From contig JAEUME010000011.1 in the NCBI GenBank assembly GCA_016793445.1, positions 142,434-206,433 on the forward strand: a stretch of DNA of 64,000 nt, given 5' to 3'. The position numbers and the translations under genes were made by a program. The notes under the pieces are model-generated. The model searched no databases. It was not told the DNA's origin and was given only the letters and a program-made list of their open reading frames with translations. Numbering within the stretch: the stretch's first letter is position 1; every line of letters begins with the position of its first letter. Shown here one piece after another: positions 43,134-54,283 of this stretch. The DNA comes from Hyphomicrobium sp. (lineage in GTDB: Bacteria > Pseudomonadota > Alphaproteobacteria > Rhizobiales > Hyphomicrobiaceae).

Positions 43134-45079
43134 TGGCTTATGAGGTGTCTGTAGAGCTGGGGCAATGACGCCGTGAGTTTATCGGGATGTGAAATGACGG
43201 CGAAGCCGTTGTTGCCAAAGATACGAGCGAAGGTCGCCTGAGACTTTGTGTCGATCGTGACGCCGAACACGGTTTGTCCCCGGCGTCGGGCCTCCCGCAC
43301 GGCCATATGCGTATCTTCCACGCCGTGCCGGCCTTCATAATGATCGAGATCGTTGGGTTTACCATCGGTGATGACAAGCAGAAGCCGGCGGTGACGTTCC
43401 CGTTCCGAAAGGTGCTGTGACATATGCCGGATCGCGGCTCCGAGCCGCGTGTAGTGTCCTGGCCTGAGGTCTGCAATTCGCGCTTCGACAGCGGGACCCA
43501 TGGCTTCGCCGAACCTTTTGCAGTCGTGCATGAAAATCCGGTTACGCCTCAGCGAGGAGAATGCACTTATCGCGACGTCGTCACCGCAGGCATCCAGTCC
43601 CCAGGCGAGCGCCACGAGAGCTTCCCTTGCTATATCAAGCACCTGGCGGCCCGCTACGATGCTTTCCGTCGAACGAGAGGCATCAAGCAGGATGGATACG
43701 GCAAGATCGCGCTCTTGAGAGCGGCTCGCGCGATAGACGCGATCGGAATGCGCGCCGCTCGCCACAAGATCGACATGAGCCTCAAGCGCGGCCTCCAGGT
43801 CTATGTCGTCGCCATCGATCTGCCGGCTGAGGTGAATACGCTTGGGGCGCAACGCCTCGAACTGGCGGCGCACTTTGGCGATCCGGCGCCGGCTTGCGGC
43901 GTCCATCACCGCGGCGGGAGCAGCCTCACCATGAGCAGGGTAGCCTGCCAGCACGCGGCAATAGTCTGGAAGATAGCTCTTCGTGCGATGGTCCCACTCA
44001 GGATAGATATGCTTGCCTGAAAGGCGTTCGAAATCTGCCTCGGCCGGCGAGAGATCGAGGTGAAGCCTGAGACGCGCGCGCGCTTTCTGGGACACGTTGA
44101 CAAGGCCGATCTCGTTTTGATCGTCGGCCGCCTTCTTGGCGTTGTCCGCATCATCATCATCTACGCGGCGATTGATGTTGAGGAACTCGGTCCATGACAG
44201 AATGGTCTCGAACTTGTGCAGAACGAGACTGTCGTTTCGCTCGGCCTGATCGGCATTCTTGCGCGAAGCCTTGATCGTCTTGGTTTCACTGCCATCGGCT
44301 GGTTGGCCGGATTGCTCTGCCTCGTCGAGTTCACCCAGGCGCACGCGCCCTTGGGCACCTGCAATCCGCGGCCACATGAGGACCGGTGCAAACGTCTTGT
44401 AGCTCCGCGGCGCATCGAAACATTCCAGTTCGTCCGATCCCCCACGGATTGCCGCCGCAATTGCCGTTGCGAGCGGATCGTTCGGAGGGGGCCCTCCCAG
44501 CAGATGTTGGATTGCCGCTTCCACGGCCGCCTCATGCCGTGGCAGGCGGCGCGGTGAACGCATTTGTCGTGTGCGCATCTGGAGCAATCCATGCACGCGC
44601 CGCAGCCCTGGGCAAGCCGACAGCGTCGCCCGTGCCGAGGCGTGCGCGGCCTGCAACATCCGAATATCCGCCCGCAGGCTGTCGCCCTCGCCAACCGTAC
44701 GCAACCCGTGGACGGCAAATGCCGCAAGCCACAGGTAAAGAGCAATGTTGGCCTCACGATCCGGAAAAGCGGCTATCGTGGCGGGCAAACGCAGAACTTC
44801 ACCATCAAAGCTCGGGCTTTCGACGATCTCCTTGCCCTGCCCCAACGCGCGCCGCCAGGACAGCCGGTGCGTTGTTTCGGTACGCGCGGCCGGCTTGATC
44901 TCCACATCGTGGGCGCCGCCTAGTCCCCTGAAGAGGACGCCGAGACGGCGGCGCATCTCGTCCAGAGATGCCGCCGCCTCGGGGAAGTCTTGGGGAGCAT
45001 CGAGCTTGTTGACCAACGCATGCCACAGCTTGCCGACGCTCTCCTCGGGCTCCCAAGGCTCGAACTCGATGTGGCTCAT
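43130..45079 (-). CDS. norD: NorD, von Willebrand A domain protein for NO reductase maturation
   Basis: 649 residues. The C-terminal ~200 form a vWA domain with the MIDAS motif DASRSTES and [20 protein letters not shown]; the N-terminal half is helical and poorly conserved. NorD acts with the NorQ ATPase, in MoxR/vWA fashion, to activate the NorBC complex, probably by iron insertion. GAGGAG before the start, 10 bases after norQ. Confidence 0.93.
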   Translation of the reverse strand: MSHIEFEPWEPEESVGKLWHALVNKLDAPQDFPEAAASLDEMRRRLGVLFRGLGGAHDVEIKPAARTETTHRLSWRRALGQGKEIVESPSFDGEVLRLPATIAAFPDREANIALYLWLAAFAVHGLRTVGEGDSLRADIRMLQAAHASARATLSACPGLRRVHGLLQMRTRQMRSPRRLPRHEAAVEAAIQHLLGGPPPNDPLATAIAAAIRGGSDELECFDAPRSYKTFAPVLMWPRIAGAQGRVRLGELDEAEQSGQPADGSETKTIKASRKNADQAERNDSLVLHKFETILSWTEFLNINRRVDDDDADNAKKAADDQNEIGLVNVSQKARARLRLHLDLSPAEADFERLSGKHIYPEWDHRTKSYLPDYCRVLAGYPAHGEAAPAAVMDAASRRRIAKVRRQFEALRPKRIHLSRQIDGDDIDLEAALEAHVDLVASGAHSDRVYRASRSQERDLAVSILLDASRSTESIVAGRQVLDIAREALVALAWGLDACGDDVAISAFSSLRRNRIFMHDCKRFGEAMGPAVEARIADLRPGHYTRLGAAIRHMSQHLSERERHRRLLLVITDGKPNDLDHYEGRHGVEDTHMAVREARRRGQTVFGVTIDTKSQATFARIFGNNGFAVISHPDKLTASLPQLYRHLISQ

Positions 45080-45089
45080 CGCGATCTCC

Positions 45090-45893
45090 TCAGCCGTAGA
45101 TCGTAGCCGTCAGATCGATGAGACCTTGCTTCACATCGACATCATCACTCAATGGTTCGATCATGGCGGCGCGGATTGCGCGTTCGACGGGCATTCCTCC
45201 GCTGATGAGACTGGCGCAATAGACAAGCAGACGCGTCGAGACGCCTTCCTCCAGATCCTGCCCCTTCAGCGCGCGTATCTTGCCCGCAAGCCGGACGAGC
45301 GTCGCTGTTTTCTCCTTCGATAATCCGCTTTCCGACGAGACGATCTCGACTTCGCGATCAGCGGCAGGAAAATCGAACTCGATAGCGAGGAACCGCTGCC
45401 GCGTGGATGGCTTCAGCGTCTTCATGATGTTCTGGTAGCCAGGATTATAGGAGGCCACCAGCATGAAGTTGGGCCCGGCAGAAATCGTCTCGCCCGTACG
45501 CTCGATGGGGAGGATCCGGCGGTCATCCGTCAGAGGATGCAGAACGACCGTCACATCCTTGCGCGCCTCAACTACCTCGTCGAGATAGCAGATCGCGCCT
45601 TCGCGCACCGCGCGCGTCAGCGGCCCGTCAACCCATTCCGTTTCGCCGCCTTTGAGAAGATAGCGGCCGATAAGGTCAGAAGCCGACAGGTCGTCGTGGC
45701 ATGAAACGGTGTAAAGCGGACGACCGAGTTTGGCCGCCATGTGCGCTACGAACCGTGTCTTGCCGCAACCGGTCGGCCCCTTGAGAAGCAAGGGCATCTG
45801 GTTGCGGAACGCGGTACTGAATATTTCGCATTCGTCTCCCTGCGGGAGATAGAAGGGGGCGGCTGCCCCCTCCTTTACTTGTATCGCGTGCAT
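45090..45893 (-). CDS. norQ: NorQ, MoxR-type AAA+ ATPase
   Basis: 267 residues. Walker A GPTGCGKT, Walker B AICYLDEV, sensor PNFMLVASYNPGYQ and arginine finger region KTLKPSTRQRF. AAA+ chaperone acting on NorBC with NorD in the cytoplasm. Five bases separate it from norB. Confidence 0.95.
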   Translation of the reverse strand: MHAIQVKEGAAAPFYLPQGDECEIFSTAFRNQMPLLLKGPTGCGKTRFVAHMAAKLGRPLYTVSCHDDLSASDLIGRYLLKGGETEWVDGPLTRAVREGAICYLDEVVEARKDVTVVLHPLTDDRRILPIERTGETISAGPNFMLVASYNPGYQNIMKTLKPSTRQRFLAIEFDFPAADREVEIVSSESGLSKEKTATLVRLAGKIRALKGQDLEEGVSTRLLVYCASLISGGMPVERAIRAAMIEPLSDDVDVKQGLIDLTATIYG

Positions 45894-45898
45894 GGGCC

Positions 45899-47269
45899 CT
45901 ACTCCGCCGGTGCCAATTCTGCCCGGCCTGGCTCGATAACTTCACGCCGGGGCACGAGTATCGAGTAAACAAACAGGAGCGCGCCGAGGACGACCGCTAC
46001 GCCAGCGCCGAAACGCATGTAGTAGAACAGCGCGAGCTGGTCCTGCACTTCCATGTAGCTCTGACCGAGAACACGCTGAAGGTGCGTTTGGACCGTGCCG
46101 GCGAACGTGAGCACGAACGTCATGAACGCCATGCCGCCCGACATCAGCCAGAAGCTCACCATGTTCAGCACCTGGTTGTAGGGATCGCGGTTACGCAGGA
46201 TCGGGAACGCATAGGTGAAGATCGCAAGGTTCAGCGAGACATAGGCCCCGAAGAATGCCAGGTGTCCATGCGCAGCCGTGATCTGCGTGCCGTGCGTGTA
46301 GTAGTTCACGCCGTGCAGCGTGTGGAGAAAGCCCCATACACCAGCGCCGAAGAATGCGAGCGTCGTCGTGCCGAGTGACCAAAGCAGAGCAGCCTTGTTG
46401 GGGTGTTCGCGGCGCCCCTTCCACACCATGACGAAGGAGAACACCATCATCAGGAAGAAGGGAACGATTTCCAGGCTTGAGAAGATCGAGCCGATCCACT
46501 GCCAATACCCCGGCGCGCTGATCCAGTAGTAATGGTGGCCGGTGCCGAGGATGCCGCTGAAGAGGGCCGTGCCGACGATGACGTACATCCACTTCTCGAC
46601 CACCTCGCGGTCTACGCCGGTCAGCTTGAGCATGAGGTAGGCGAGGATCGACGCCATAACGAGTTCCCAAACACCTTCGACCCACAGGTGCACGACGTAC
46701 CACCAGAACAACTTGTCGAGGCCGAGGTTTGCGGGGTTGTAGAACGCAAACAGGAAGAGCAGCGCGATGCCCCACAGGCCGATCAACAACACGTTGGTGA
46801 TTGCCGTCTTACGGCCAGCGAGCACCGTCATGGAGATGTTGTAGAGGAAGATCAGCGCGGCAACGACGATGCCCACCTTGACCCACAACGGTTGTTCCAG
46901 AAACTCCCGTCCTTCCTTGCCCAGAAGGAAGTTCCCATGAAACAAATCGAAGACGTACGTGACAACAACGCCGGCGGTTCCGAGCACCAGGATTGCCAAT
47001 TGAAGGTAGGCGAGTTTTGGCGAATGGATTTCGCGCTCTGCCTCTTCTGGAACGATGAAGTAGGCCGCACCGAAAAATCCAAGCAAGAGCCACACGATAA
47101 GTGCGTTCGTGTGGAGCATGCGCACAACGTTGAACGGAAGCACTTCCGAAAGCGTGTTCGGAGACACATAGATCCATCCCGCCAGCAACCCGCCTGACAC
47201 CTGAACGAGGAACAAGACCATCGCGACGACAAAATAGGCGAAGGCTATCTTCTGACTTTCATATTTCAT
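45899..47269 (-). CDS. norB: Nitric oxide reductase large subunit NorB (cNOR type)
   Basis: 456 residues, about 12 transmembrane helices. Reduces two NO to N2O at a heme b3/non-heme Fe site. Heme and FeB ligands are seen in RMLHTNALIVWLLLG, WWYVVHLWVEGVWELVMA, GTGHHYYWI and THGTQITAAHGHLAFFGAY. The conserved glutamates around WVEGVWE are present. Lack of the N-terminal extension found in quinol-dependent enzymes, and the neighbouring norC, show the cytochrome c-dependent type. CAGGAG precedes the ATG. Confidence 0.97.
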   Translation of the reverse strand: MKYESQKIAFAYFVVAMVLFLVQVSGGLLAGWIYVSPNTLSEVLPFNVVRMLHTNALIVWLLLGFFGAAYFIVPEEAEREIHSPKLAYLQLAILVLGTAGVVVTYVFDLFHGNFLLGKEGREFLEQPLWVKVGIVVAALIFLYNISMTVLAGRKTAITNVLLIGLWGIALLFLFAFYNPANLGLDKLFWWYVVHLWVEGVWELVMASILAYLMLKLTGVDREVVEKWMYVIVGTALFSGILGTGHHYYWISAPGYWQWIGSIFSSLEIVPFFLMMVFSFVMVWKGRREHPNKAALLWSLGTTTLAFFGAGVWGFLHTLHGVNYYTHGTQITAAHGHLAFFGAYVSLNLAIFTYAFPILRNRDPYNQVLNMVSFWLMSGGMAFMTFVLTFAGTVQTHLQRVLGQSYMEVQDQLALFYYMRFGAGVAVVLGALLFVYSILVPRREVIEPGRAELAPAE

Positions 47270-47292
47270 ATTCTGTATCTCCTGCCGCCGCG

Positions 47293-47745
47293 TCAGCCCG
47301 AATCCTTCGGGGGCCAGCCTTGCGTGTTGGCCTTGCCCGCCCAGATGAGGAAATTGGCGAGATCGCGGATCTGATCATCCGTTAAGTAGAAGCGCGGCAT
47401 TTGCCGGCGGCCCTCGACCTTGGTGGGCATCGCTTCGATCCAGTTTTTAAGTGTCGAGAAGGCGTCGTCCGGCTGGTCGATCACCCCCCAGCGGGTCATG
47501 ACGTTGCCAAGTTCGGGCGCGAAATATGCTCCCTCGCCGTACAACGTGTGACAGTTGATGCAGGCGTTCTCTTCCCAGACGCGCTTACCGCGCGCCACCG
47601 AGTCCGTAAGTGGCATCGCAGCCGTCGAGGTGTTCACGATGTAGTGGGCGCTATGAAGGGTGAGCCCCAGAAATATAACGATAAAAAATATCGACCCCCC
47701 GTAGAATATGTTGCGGGCCATAGTCGTAGTCATGACTTCGCGCAT
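47293..47745 (-). CDS. norC: Nitric oxide reductase cytochrome c subunit NorC
   Basis: 150 residues: an N-terminal membrane anchor (IFYGGSIFFIVIFLGLTL) and a periplasmic cytochrome c domain with heme site CINCH at about 62-66 and the distal Met in QMPRFYLTDDQIRDLANFL. It delivers electrons to NorB. ATG at 47745 has AGGAGG about ten bases upstream. First gene of norCBQDEF; the operon promoter should lie in 47746-48087. Confidence 0.96.
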   Translation of the reverse strand: MREVMTTTMARNIFYGGSIFFIVIFLGLTLHSAHYIVNTSTAAMPLTDSVARGKRVWEENACINCHTLYGEGAYFAPELGNVMTRWGVIDQPDDAFSTLKNWIEAMPTKVEGRRQMPRFYLTDDQIRDLANFLIWAGKANTQGWPPKDSG

Positions 47746-48087
47746 AATTTGCTCGCCTCCTTTTTGCACGTCATGGGCGCACCTTGGCTCGTTGACGGGA
47801 GAGGCGGCTTAACAAAAAGCAAGCAGCAAACCGAATCTTCGCCAGAGTTTAGAGTGTCGCACTGTGCGGCGTTCGGCATTGCCGGTCAGCCAATTGCCTT
47901 CGTCCGCGGCGGCAAACAAACCCGTCGCGTCCGGCGGCAGGTAAGATACGGAAGCGCTTAGACTTTGGATTACCAGCATGGAGGTGAAACCGGCGGCCGC
48001 GCCGGTCACCAGAACCAAGCCCGCAGGCATCGCAGGGGGACGTCCTTGATCCTGCCGAAAGGCGCAGGTTTCGCGAGACGGGAGGCT
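47746..48087. promoter_or_regulatory. norC upstream region
   Basis: 340 bases. I see no perfect TTGA-N6-TCAA box here. The inverted repeat TCGCACTGTGCGG at about 47854-47865, roughly 110 bases before norC, is the best candidate operator. One possible small frame is listed separately. Confidence 0.4.
47809..48030 (-). CDS. Possible small membrane protein between nirX and norC
   Basis: 73 residues with one hydrophobic segment (MPAGLVLVTGAAAGFTSMLV). The first half has GC-rich third positions, the second half does not. The ribosome site is weak and the frame would occupy most of the norC promoter region, so it may be spurious. Confidence 0.25.
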   Translation of the reverse strand: MPAGLVLVTGAAAGFTSMLVIQSLSASVSYLPPDATGLFAAADEGNWLTGNAERRTVRHSKLWRRFGLLLAFC

Positions 48088-49020
48088 TCAACCCAGCAGT
48101 TTGCGGCTTCCAAAGGTTCTGACTCTGCCCTTTGCGTCAGCGCCAATGACGGCGACATCGGCGAGCGCCGCGACAAGATCGCCAACCATCTCGTGCGGCA
48201 AGATGGCAAATGCCGTCGAGAGAGCATCCGCCGTTTCGGCCGTTGGTGCCAGAACGGAGATGCTTTCCCAGTAACGGGGGCTCTCACCCGTTTTTGGATC
48301 GATCAGATGGTGCCGGAAAGTCTTCGGGTCAAAGACGAGCGCCTTGGGTTCGCTTGTCGCGATGGCCACTTCGCAGACGGAAATGGCGGACTTGAGCGCC
48401 GGTATGCCGACCGCGCGGCGCTCCCGGCCTGGAATGCGCAACTCACCAGCGTCAATGACGACGTTGTCGAAGCCGTAACGCTGTAAAAGTTCCGTAACTC
48501 TGTCAGCTATCCGGCCCTGTGCGATGCCATTGAGCGTGGCGGTTGAATGGGGCGGAAGCGCAATACGGTCTGCAACCGTAATCTCGCCCTTGACAGCTTC
48601 CAGCATTGGTTGGGTAACCGCCGAGCCTTTTGCCGCTGCCTGCCACAATGGCTGAACGAGAGGATTGAAGGCGCCCTGCGTCCGCGAGCGCCAGTCCGAT
48701 GCAGATCTCAACACTTCGATGAGATCGTTCGAGGCCCCTTGCAGATAGCCTTGGGCGTTGAGACGTGAAAGCTCAGAATCCTCCCGATAGAGCGAGAAAA
48801 TATTCTCCAGCCGCTCGATCTCACGCACAACCTCGCCAAGGGCTTCCTTTGCTTGCGTTTCGTCGGCGCCATAGAGAGCGACGCGCGCCTCTCCACCCAA
48901 CGCCGAACCGCGCCAAACAAATGACGGCGCAGCGTCCCCAAGGGAAATAAAGGTTCCTAAACCTCCGATCGCGCCTCCGGCGGCGGCAAAGACGAGAAAC
49001 TTACGGCGTGAAAGGTGCAT
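48088..49020 (-). CDS. nirX: NirX, ApbE-type FAD:protein FMN transferase
   Basis: 310 residues with a twin-arginine-like signal (LSRRKFLVFAAAGGAIGG). ApbE features: LYREDSELSRLNAQG, TQGAFNPLVQPLW, TLNGIAQGRIADRV and VVIDAGELR. It covalently attaches FMN to Thr of partner flavoproteins in the periplasm. The gene follows nirI by one base, and NirI has a Thr-rich flavinylation-like motif, so NirI is the probable target. NosX is the alternative name for the same family, but no nos genes are here. Confidence 0.88.
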   Translation of the reverse strand: MHLSRRKFLVFAAAGGAIGGLGTFISLGDAAPSFVWRGSALGGEARVALYGADETQAKEALGEVVREIERLENIFSLYREDSELSRLNAQGYLQGASNDLIEVLRSASDWRSRTQGAFNPLVQPLWQAAAKGSAVTQPMLEAVKGEITVADRIALPPHSTATLNGIAQGRIADRVTELLQRYGFDNVVIDAGELRIPGRERRAVGIPALKSAISVCEVAIATSEPKALVFDPKTFRHHLIDPKTGESPRYWESISVLAPTAETADALSTAFAILPHEMVGDLVAALADVAVIGADAKGRVRTFGSRKLLG

Positions 49021-49021
49021 T

Positions 49022-51193
49022 TCATGCCCCTCCCTTCAATTCCAAGGTTGTTGGGGACTTGGCATTGGGCAATGGGGATGGCTGCCCTTCCGAACGGCCG
49101 GCTCTGCGCTTGAGGACGATGCATTGCGTGGCGTCGTTCAGGATCACCTGGCACCTGAGGCACAATACGCATTCGTTCGGATTGATCCGGCCGAGCGTGT
49201 CAATCGCACCAACCGTGCACTGGGTCTCGCAGAACCGGCATTCGCGCCCGCATTGAGGCCGCCGATGGAGCCAGTCGAAGAGCTTCATTTTGGCGGGAAT
49301 GGCCAACGCCGCCCCGAGCGGGCAGAGATAGCGGCAAAAGAAGCGTTCGATGAAAAGACCCGCAGCCAGAAGAGCGACGACGAACGCCACGAACGGCCAT
49401 GCACGCTGGAAGCGCATGGAAATCGCAGTTTTGAACGGCTCAACCTCCGCAAGTCGCAGTGCATAATCCATTGAATAGAAGGACAGGCCCAGAATGAGCA
49501 TGAACAGGGTGTACTTGATAGCCCAGAGCCGCTCCTGGATATGGAAAGGCACCTCAATCTGCTTGATGCCCAATCGCTTGGCGCCTTCGTTCAAAAGCTC
49601 CTGTAGGGCACCGAAGGGGCAAAGCCATCCACAGTAGACACCGCGCCCCCAGAACAACAGACCAAGCGCAACGAAGGACCACAGCACGAAGATCACCGGC
49701 TCGATGAGGAAGGTCTCCCACCTGAAGCCGTTGAGCAGTGAATGGAAGAAAGCGACAACCTGCACCACCGAAAGCTGGCCGTTCGCCCCCCATCCGAGGA
49801 AGACCAACGTCACAGTCAAAAATCCCATACGGCTCCACAGCCATAGAGAGGGGCGCCGGACGAACCATTCCTGGGCGAAGAGAGCAGCAGCGACCAGGAC
49901 GATCAACAGCCCGACGCCGGCGATCGTTAAGGGCTTGCGTTGCCATGCAGAAACCCACATCGGCGCGTCGTGTTTAGGGGGTGGCGCAGGGCTTACGAAC
50001 GCCTTCGGCAGTTGGTAGGTCAGCGGCATTCTGATGGAGGAGATCGTGCCGTCGTCCCTTGGACGCTCAGCAACGATCTCGACGCGGAAAGGCTGTGTCG
50101 CGTTGAAGCCCGACTGCGCTGAAATCCGAAAGACGCTCATCTCGTTGAGTTGCGGCGCATCGGGCAGAGCCAGCGTATCTATACGCAGATAATCGTTCTT
50201 CTTCAGCTTGAAGGTACGTTCGCCCTGGATGACCTCAAGGCGTTCGAAATATCCGCTGCCGACATAAGCCGTTCCCCGATGGGAATGCAGGCCAGAGCTT
50301 CCGATGAACAAGGCCGAGTCACCGCTTGCAATACCTGCAAATATCCGCTCGAACGGCTTGCGTCCCAGAAGGTTCTGGCCGATCGTTGGAGGGTCGAGAA
50401 GCGCCACCCACGCGTCGAGAAAGATACCCTGATCCGCTGGAAGAGGTGCGGCGATCTTGCCGAACAGCCGCGAGGCTTCTTCGAATGTCACCACCTTCTG
50501 CAGAAGGGCACTCTCGCCAATAAGCTCCTTCCAGGAGCGCGGCTCGAATTTCAAGCGATCTACCGATGCGCCGGCTGTAGGGATCAAACCCAGTCGCATT
50601 ACGGTCGCGCGAGCCGTTCTCAACACGGCATCGCGCATGACCCCGGTTGTAACTGTCGCGCGCGCGATAATTGAAGGAACGCCACTGCTGTCCGTAAAGG
50701 CGTCTATTCTTGGCGCTTTAAGGTCATAGCCTGTGAAACCATCGAGGTATTTCTGAATATCGTCCGATGATATTCCCAATGTCAGTACTGGCTCATTATG
50801 ACGTAGCAATAGCGCGCCGCTAATCCGGGCTCCGGTCGTAATTCCAATTAAGACATCGATGGGTTGACCGGAGTATCCTACTGATTTCGTCATCTCATAT
50901 GTGGACGCGACATAGCCGATCACGGCACCTGCTGATTTGACTGTCCAGAAAGCCCCATGCTCGCCGCCCTGCCTCTCGGCAGTCGCACCTTCATTTCCGG
51001 GAAAAAGCCGTTCGATCTGAGACGGTTCAAGAATCCTGACGGCAGGCTCTGTTGCGTCGGGTGTTTCCAGCTCGGTCTGGGCGTGTAACGCGGTAATACC
51101 TGCGCAAACCGGTAGCGCCAGCAAACCCACGATCCCAACGAAAAAGACCCGCAAGAGCGGCCTGGACAATAACTTGATCAATTCACGTACCAT
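49022..51193 (-). CDS. nirI: NirI, NosR-like membrane flavo-FeS protein
   Basis: 723 residues. Signal/anchor segment, a periplasmic FMN-binding domain (candidate flavin Thr at about 180-183 in ARATVTTGV), at least five membrane helices (from about residue 410), then cytoplasmic CGWLCPFG and CRYLCPLG motifs and two ferredoxin-type 4Fe-4S sites (CGRECRFCETQC; CVLCLRCQ). NosR/NirI proteins relay electrons across the membrane. In Paracoccus, nirI beside nirS is needed for nirS expression. Divergent from nirS here. Confidence 0.93.
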   Translation of the reverse strand: MVRELIKLLSRPLLRVFFVGIVGLLALPVCAGITALHAQTELETPDATEPAVRILEPSQIERLFPGNEGATAERQGGEHGAFWTVKSAGAVIGYVASTYEMTKSVGYSGQPIDVLIGITTGARISGALLLRHNEPVLTLGISSDDIQKYLDGFTGYDLKAPRIDAFTDSSGVPSIIARATVTTGVMRDAVLRTARATVMRLGLIPTAGASVDRLKFEPRSWKELIGESALLQKVVTFEEASRLFGKIAAPLPADQGIFLDAWVALLDPPTIGQNLLGRKPFERIFAGIASGDSALFIGSSGLHSHRGTAYVGSGYFERLEVIQGERTFKLKKNDYLRIDTLALPDAPQLNEMSVFRISAQSGFNATQPFRVEIVAERPRDDGTISSIRMPLTYQLPKAFVSPAPPPKHDAPMWVSAWQRKPLTIAGVGLLIVLVAAALFAQEWFVRRPSLWLWSRMGFLTVTLVFLGWGANGQLSVVQVVAFFHSLLNGFRWETFLIEPVIFVLWSFVALGLLFWGRGVYCGWLCPFGALQELLNEGAKRLGIKQIEVPFHIQERLWAIKYTLFMLILGLSFYSMDYALRLAEVEPFKTAISMRFQRAWPFVAFVVALLAAGLFIERFFCRYLCPLGAALAIPAKMKLFDWLHRRPQCGRECRFCETQCTVGAIDTLGRINPNECVLCLRCQVILNDATQCIVLKRRAGRSEGQPSPLPNAKSPTTLELKGGA

Positions 51194-51262
51194 CCCGTAC
51201 GCTCTCGTGCCAATTCGTCGCGCTCGATTGCAAACTCATGGACTGTGCATCGCAGGACAGCC

Positions 51263-51276
51263 TTCACATAAGTCAA
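51263..51276. promoter_or_regulatory. Fnr/NNR-type box between nirI and nirS
   Basis: TTCACATAAGTCAA matches TTGAC-N4-GTCAA with one change. It lies in the 145-base divergent region, 63 bases before the nirS ATG and 70 before nirI, so one site could drive both transcripts. It would be read by a Crp/Fnr-type NO or oxygen regulator, two of which are encoded in this window. Confidence 0.7.
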
Positions 51277-51335
51277 GGAGAGCTGCTACGGTCCAGACCA
51301 ATGTCATCTACACCGGCTGCCACGGAGGAAGATGA

Positions 51336-53096
<1,761 letters not shown>

Positions 53097-53106
53097 GGCC
53101 AGGACG

Positions 53107-53138
53107 TGCAGGAGGTGGCCCGGACACCACCTCCTGCA
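53107..53138 (+). terminator. Hairpin between nirS and nirE
   Basis: TGCAGGAGGTG / CACCTCCTGCA, a perfect 11-bp stem, 11 bases after the nirS stop. No T-run follows, so it more likely protects the abundant nirS mRNA or attenuates the biosynthesis genes than terminates fully. Confidence 0.75.
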
Positions 53139-53163
53139 TTGTCTCGAAATACGAGCAAATCTC

Positions 53164-53967
53164 ATGCATGCGGCAACTCGAGTCTTCCTTGTCGGAGCAG
53201 GGCCCGGCGATCCGGATTTGCTCACGGTCAAGGCTTCGCGGCTGATCCGCGAGGCAGAGGTCGTAATCTATGATCGCCTTGTCGCTCCAGAAATCATGAA
53301 GCTTGTCAGTCCCCATGCAACGCGCGTGGCTGTTGGCAAGGAGTCGAAGCGACATCCGGTACCGCAACACAAAATCAACGAGCTTTTGATCGATTTTGCT
53401 CGCACCGGCCGGCTTACGGTCAGGCTCAAGGGCGGTGATCCATTCATTTTTGGCCGCGGATCGGAGGAGGCTCTTGCGCTCCGGCAAGCAGGCTTTGACT
53501 GCGAGATCGTTCCTGGAATAACGGCGGCTCAAGGTTGTTCCGCCCGCATCGGCATCCCCCTCACCCACCGCGGACTAGCCACGGGGGTCCGTTATGTCAC
53601 TGGGCACTGCAGGCAGGACTTGCAACTGGATCTTGACTGGCAGGGATTGGCTGACAGCCAGACAACACTTGTTGTCTACATGGGCGCCGCCAATATTCAC
53701 GAGATCAGCGAGCGCCTGATTGAATTTGGCCTACCGGAGACGACGCCGGTGCTGGCCGTAAATAACGGAACGACACCGCGCGAACGTCGTTTGCAGAGCG
53801 ATCTTGGATCGATTGCCGCGGCTGCGGCCGAAGCAGAATTCAAGGGGCCAATTTTGTTCATCATTGGCCGCGTCGTTTCCCTGTACGAAGCGAGCCCATT
53901 GAAACCCGCCAGCGTCGAGAAACTGGGCATCCAACTGCCAGCGGAGCTGGTCCATGTGCATGCTTAG
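53164..53967 (+). CDS. nirE: NirE, uroporphyrinogen-III C-methyltransferase
   Basis: 267 residues. Makes precorrin-2 from uroporphyrinogen III with SAM, the entry to heme d1. Motifs: VFLVGAGPGDPDLLTVKA, RLKGGDPFIFGRG, PGITAAQGCSARIGIPLTHR and VVYMGAANI. It is a single-domain enzyme without a CysG-type oxidase/chelatase part. Its position in the nir cluster supports nirE over cobA. Confidence 0.95.
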   Translation: MHAATRVFLVGAGPGDPDLLTVKASRLIREAEVVIYDRLVAPEIMKLVSPHATRVAVGKESKRHPVPQHKINELLIDFARTGRLTVRLKGGDPFIFGRGSEEALALRQAGFDCEIVPGITAAQGCSARIGIPLTHRGLATGVRYVTGHCRQDLQLDLDWQGLADSQTTLVVYMGAANIHEISERLIEFGLPETTPVLAVNNGTTPRERRLQSDLGSIAAAAAEAEFKGPILFIIGRVVSLYEASPLKPASVEKLGIQLPAELVHVHA

Positions 53968-54283
53968 CGGGCGAACCTATCGGAGCGTGGCTGCCGTGGT
54001 GACCGCAATGTACGCGATTACCCCCTGTTGGAGTGATGACCGGGCAAAATCGCTCGAAAGGCTGGTCCGGCAGGATTGTGGTTCATGTCATGGCATGACG
54101 CTGAAAGGCGGGCTTGGACCAGATCTTCTCGCTGCGCGCCTGGCCGGCATCCCTTCAGACACGCTCGCGGGCATCATCCTTGACGGCGTCCCTGGAACGC
54201 CGATGCCACCCTGGCGGGGGCTTCTGAGTGAACAGGATGCCCTTTGGATCGCTGATTATCTCAAGACGGAGCGCACCAAATGA
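53954..54283 (+). CDS. nirC: NirC, small periplasmic cytochrome c
   Basis: 109 residues with a signal segment (VAAVVTAMYAITPCW) and one heme c site, CGSCH at about 42-46, then TPMPPWRGLLSEQDALWIADYL. A NirC-type cytochrome c55x donates electrons to NirS or acts in heme d1 assembly. Start at 53954 (or ATG 53960), overlapping the nirE 3' end; its stop overlaps nirF (ATGA). Confidence 0.9.
   Translation: MCMLSGRTYRSVAAVVTAMYAITPCWSDDRAKSLERLVRQDCGSCHGMTLKGGLGPDLLAARLAGIPSDTLAGIILDGVPGTPMPPWRGLLSEQDALWIADYLKTERTK

Noticed and set aside
47761..47900. Fnr-type box before norC
   Set aside because: TTG and CAA triplets near 47880 are nine bases apart rather than eight and the arms do not match.
48088..51193. 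Calling the pair nosX/nosR
   Set aside because: No nosZ or other nos genes nearby, and the genes are divergent from nirS as in Paracoccus nirIX. Not excluded at family level.
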